A stretch of 10,703 bases of DNA, taken from NCBI RefSeq assembly GCF_001949145.1, contig NW_019091491.1, forward strand, positions 544,274 to 554,976. Reading direction: 5' to 3'. This stretch comes from Acanthaster planci. Lineage: Eukaryota > Echinodermata > Asteroidea > Valvatida > Acanthasteridae. Positions 8,463 to 10,703 of the stretch are shown here, one piece after another. How positions within the stretch are numbered: position 1 is the stretch's first letter; every line of letters starts with the position of its first letter. The position numbers and the translations under genes are program-made. Below the pieces are notes generated by a model. It saw only the letters and a list, made by a program, of their open reading frames with translations, made no database searches and had not been told where the DNA came from.

Positions 8463-9952
8463 TCAGCCGAAGACAGCTCCACAGTTTGGACATCTTCGTT
8501 CCCTCATAGCAAGACAGCACAAAATACCAATGGGGAAGAATAAGATAGCACAACACACTCCCAGAAGGGTAAAATCATCTTCCAAGATTCCTACACGGCA
8601 TGCAGGGCAACCACCTACCACCACCACATTGGTAGAAGTCACTCGGACTGGTTGAGCAGTGATATAGCCAGCCGGTGCATTGGGAACTTGCTGATAGCCT
8701 GGTGGAGCACCAGACTGATAACCTGGCAAGCAAAATTCAGCAGCAGTGTTTTACTGACCGCCATCAAGGTATAGTATACACTGTAGTGTAATTCGACCAC
8801 TAGAATTAGAAGCCATCATTGTGGTGGTAAGGCACTCGTGGACAGGTGGTACGCGCACATTACGTGCCTTTTTGACCAACACCGTGTTGCCAAATGCATG
8901 TGAGCGCCAAGCTGATGAAAGCGCATGAGAGTGCGGCGCCACCACAGTTAGGGTTTCAAATCGGATTAGTCTGTGCAGGTATGTACATCATACATGTACA
9001 TGCATGATATGACGCATAACGACTCTCTGTCAAATCTTCCAATGTTTGCTGATACATACAGATTTTTATATCTTTGGCCATTAGGCTAATTACTTCCCTG
9101 AAACAGGTTTTGTCAAGGCAAATGCAGGCATGTTCGGTAACTAAGTACCACTAGTGTATTTATCTCCAGTGCATTGTTCTCTTGATGTGTCTCCACGATT
9201 TGCAAGAGGTAAAGTAAATGTATGTACATGTGCATTTATCCTGGAATACCCTGGATTAACCCTTCCCTCCCCCATGAATATTAACCTGGCGACAAGGAAG
9301 TTCCTCTGTATCCAACCCATAGAAGCAAACAAAATACAGCAGCTGCTGGAGTGTGAAGCTTATTGAACAAAATAAACTTCAAAATGAAAACATCTTTGTG
9401 TAGGTGTCACTACCAAGGACAACACATTCCAAAAAAACCCCAGTTTATACTTCCATCTTAAACAGTCACAAGCCCTTAGACAACACTGACTACCCAGAGT
9501 CATACACGTATATGTATGCATCAGTGGAGGGCAAACTCCTGGTATAAAAAATTTACATCTCTGGGACACAGAAATCACATCTTAAGATGAAACAGTAGGT
9601 AAGGGTTGGACACTTAAGCTGGGTGCTAAGAATTACTGCAAGCAGTGCAGTCCAAGCTTGGGATATTGTCAACTTTATAGAAAGCTGTATTTGTCAATGA
9701 ACTTTGTTGGTACACTGTGTGATTTTTTTTGGCACTTGGCCTTGGAACTGTCAAATTTTGTGGATTGTAGACACAGCTGGATAATTGAATTGGCTTATTT
9801 TAGGAATTTGGTGGGGCAAGACAAGTCTTGACTATCTCACCTTGATAACCGTGCCCTGTTTGGTAGCTCCCAGGGGTAGGCTGAGCCCCATAACCCTGTG
9901 GGCTAGGGGTGTAAGCTGGGGGTGGCTGTTCTCCTTTGTAAGGGTCGGACAT
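8463..9952 (-). CDS. BRI3: Brain protein I3 (BRI3), two coding exons
   Basis: The CDS joins exon 1 (9952-9841, 112 bases) to exon 2 (8722-8463, 260 bases, TGA at 8465-8463), giving 123 residues; human BRI3 is about 125. The junction is phase 1 with good signals: donor CAAG|GTGAG and acceptor TTGCCAG|GTTATC. The N-terminal half (1-69) is rich in Pro, Gly, Tyr and Gln, includes MSDPYKGEQPPPAYTPS with a PPAY motif at 11-14 (the class bound by WW domains of NEDD4-type ligases), and repeats GYQ. The conserved C-terminal half has VVVVGGCPACRVGILED (CPAC at 76-79), a hydrophobic stretch at about 88-110, and RRCPNCGAVFG (CPNC at 115-118). Two CxxC pairs flanking a hydrophobic segment recall LITAF-type domains, which bind zinc and sit in endosomal or lysosomal membranes. 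BRI3 is a small membrane protein reported in lysosomal and perinuclear membranes; its molecular role is poorly defined. The start was chosen because it gives an N-terminus like the family's and an AG acceptor lies directly upstream. Confidence 0.93.
8723..9840 (-). other. BRI3 intron between the coding exons
   Basis: This 1118-base GT/AG intron has GTGAG at 9840-9836 and CTTGCCAG ending at 8723. It interrupts the codon for Gly38 after its first base. It contains a more GC- and CpG-rich patch (about 8810-8945), a TACATGTA cluster at 8982-9010 and short open frames that I judge to be chance. The bases GGTTATCA occur on both sides, at the end of exon 1 and the start of exon 2. Confidence 0.88.
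8982..9010. repeat. TACATGTA cluster in BRI3 intron
   Basis: Overlapping copies of the palindromic unit (TGTACATCATACATGTACATG and the bases after it) sit in the intron and can fold into a short hairpin. Part of the window-wide family. Confidence 0.6.
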
Positions 9953-10300
9953 CTGGAGATGACTTTGGTTGAAACAAAGTTGCAGATACCTGTACATAAA
10001 GCAGTGAATGAAAGGGAACTTGTTACATACATTTCTTCTAAATCCCACGCATTCTTCAACGTTTGGCTGTGATAAACCTTGAGAAAGGATGACAGGTTAC
10101 ATGTAGGTGACGGCACGCTGTACTGGTACAGTGAACATGTACTTGTCAGAGTTGTATGTACAATTGGCTGGCATTGGCAAGCAATAGCCACCATTACAGG
10201 CAGTGGATATTCAGTTATTAGCAAATTTACATGTACATGTATACAATACTTTGCCGGGCACATGCACAGGAACTGTTGTTTTGGACTTGAAAATTCTTAC
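9953..10300 (-). other. Probable intron upstream of the BRI3 start codon
   Basis: A splice acceptor (CATCTCCAG, AG at 9954-9953) stands immediately before the BRI3 ATG, and a strong donor (ATG|GTAAGA, GT at 10300-10299) lies 348 bases upstream on the minus strand. Joining them would place a non-coding or short-ORF exon in front of BRI3. The reading frame of the upstream exon does not continue into BRI3. Transcription could instead start between the two signals, with no intron. Confidence 0.35.
10228..10243. repeat. TACATGTA cluster
   Basis: Overlapping copies of the palindrome (TACATGTACATGTATA) lie just downstream of the candidate donor at 10300. Confidence 0.7.
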
Positions 10301-10421
10301 CATGATAAATCTTAGTCTGGTTCTGTGCCAGCATAGTCGCTGTGACTTCATACTCACGAGGTGGGAACTCGACTATTTTACAATTGGGAGTTTTTCCCTT
10401 AAAAAAACCCTCCAGAGCCAT
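10301..10421 (-). other. Candidate exon: BRI3 5' exon or exon of another gene
   Basis: On the minus strand an ATG at 10421 opens 40 codons plus one base that end at a strong donor, CATG|GTAAGA (GT at 10300-10299). The peptide starts MALEGFFKGKTPNCKIVEFP and continues PREYEVTATMLAQNQTKIYH. It looks protein-like but matches no family I can name. Just upstream, TTTTGTTTTTCTG followed by CTGGAG could be a splice acceptor, so it might be an internal exon instead. It cannot be spliced in frame to the BRI3 coding exon at 9952: the joined frame hits a stop 16 codons on. It could be the BRI3 leader with a short upstream ORF, or an exon of a host gene that also uses 4451-4708. Confidence 0.35.
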
Positions 10422-10617
10422 GAATCAGAAAAACAAAATGTTATACACTGCAACTAAATATTGGCGTCAATTTACAAATAATGAGAGAAAAAACTTTTTA
10501 AGTCTTGGGGACAAAAATAACAGACAACGACAACTGGGGATCGAAGCCAGCTGGGAGCGTATCAAGAGATTTCAAGATGTGTGCGCTACATGTATACATC
10601 CACAAGACCCCCAAACA

Positions 10618-10650
10618 TACATGTACATCTGTACATGTACAGTACATGTA
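10618..10650. repeat. Dense TACATGTA cluster
   Basis: Three palindromic units (TACATGTAC, GTACATGTAC, GTACATGTA) lie within 33 bases. This is the densest cluster in the window. The unit is self-complementary, so several alternative hairpins are possible. Confidence 0.75.
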
Positions 10651-10673
10651 GCTGAAACCAAAATTTAATAACC

Positions 10674-10679
10674 TTTATA
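10674..10679 (-). promoter_or_regulatory. Possible TATA box, minus strand
   Basis: The minus strand reads CCTATAAAGG across 10680-10671. If used, transcription would begin near 10650 and run toward the exon at 10301-10421 and BRI3. No good initiator lies at the expected distance and the window ends just beyond, so this is weak. Confidence 0.2.
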
Positions 10680-10703
10680 GGCGTACTCATCCATATACAT
10701 CAA

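Noticed and set aside
8437-8655. Plus-strand open frame of 72 codons.
   Set aside because: It is the antisense shadow of BRI3 coding exon 2.
8751-8945. Minus-strand open frame inside the BRI3 intron, possible alternative exon.
   Set aside because: It has no convincing acceptor or donor, and no recognisable motif. It lies just upstream of the well-supported acceptor at 8723.
9785-10072. Plus-strand open frame of 95 codons.
   Set aside because: It is antisense to BRI3 coding exon 1 and its flanking introns, with no motif or exon boundary.
9832-10263. Longest open frame in the window (minus strand, 143 codons).
   Set aside because: It overlaps BRI3 coding exon 1 in a different frame and runs into the intron donor. 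Its composition in the overlap is just the BRI3 bases read out of frame.
10342-10668. Plus-strand open frame of 108 codons.
   Set aside because: It is antisense to the candidate exon at 10301-10421 and runs through the TACATGTA cluster, which supplies its repetitive end (YMYICTCTVH). No motif.
1-10703. CRISPR arrays, bacterial operons, rRNA or full tRNA genes.
   Set aside because: No regularly spaced repeats, no ribosome-binding sites before frames and no cloverleaf or rRNA-like segments were found. The window is animal DNA.

Overview
This is a stretch of animal nuclear DNA, not a bacterial or viral one. Coding sequence is sparse, introns follow the GT/AG rule, AT-rich spacer is extensive, and there are no operons or Shine-Dalgarno-led genes. 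The only securely recognisable gene is a metazoan BRI3 (brain protein I3). Its two coding exons and the very frequent dispersed palindrome TACATGTA suggest a marine invertebrate such as a lancelet or a mollusc. The species is a guess. Several repeat copies differ mostly by CpG to TpG/CpA changes, which fits a genome with CpG methylation.

Layout, left to right. Positions 1-4450 are mostly non-coding: a weak candidate exon on the minus strand (89-404), a short inverted palindrome (554-576), an NRF-1-type site with a YY1-like site beside it (697-744), a CRE palindrome (1320-1327), a well-spaced TATA plus initiator pair (2275-2311) and two weak plus-strand exon candidates (2451-2590, 3724-3995). 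Positions 4451-4708 hold a convincing minus-strand terminal exon of a gene I cannot name with confidence. Positions 4740-5640 are AT-rich spacer. Positions 6320-6781 hold a pair of inverted repeat copies. Each carries a full match to the ZNF143/Staf binding consensus and an A-rich tail pointing inward. Positions 6782-8462 contain no visible gene and probably include the 3' untranslated region of BRI3.

BRI3 lies on the minus strand. Coding exon 1 is 9952-9841 and coding exon 2 is 8722-8463, separated by a 1118-base intron. The spliced product is 123 residues and keeps the PPAY motif, the CPAC and CPNC cysteine pairs and the hydrophobic stretch between them. Further upstream, 10301-10421 is either a 5' exon of BRI3 or a coding exon of another gene.

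The terminal exon at 4451-4708 is on the same strand as BRI3, and no upstream partner exon is visible between the two. Either small exons are hidden in 4740-8460, or BRI3 sits inside an intron of a larger host gene. The inverted repeat pair and this possible nesting are the two points most worth checking.
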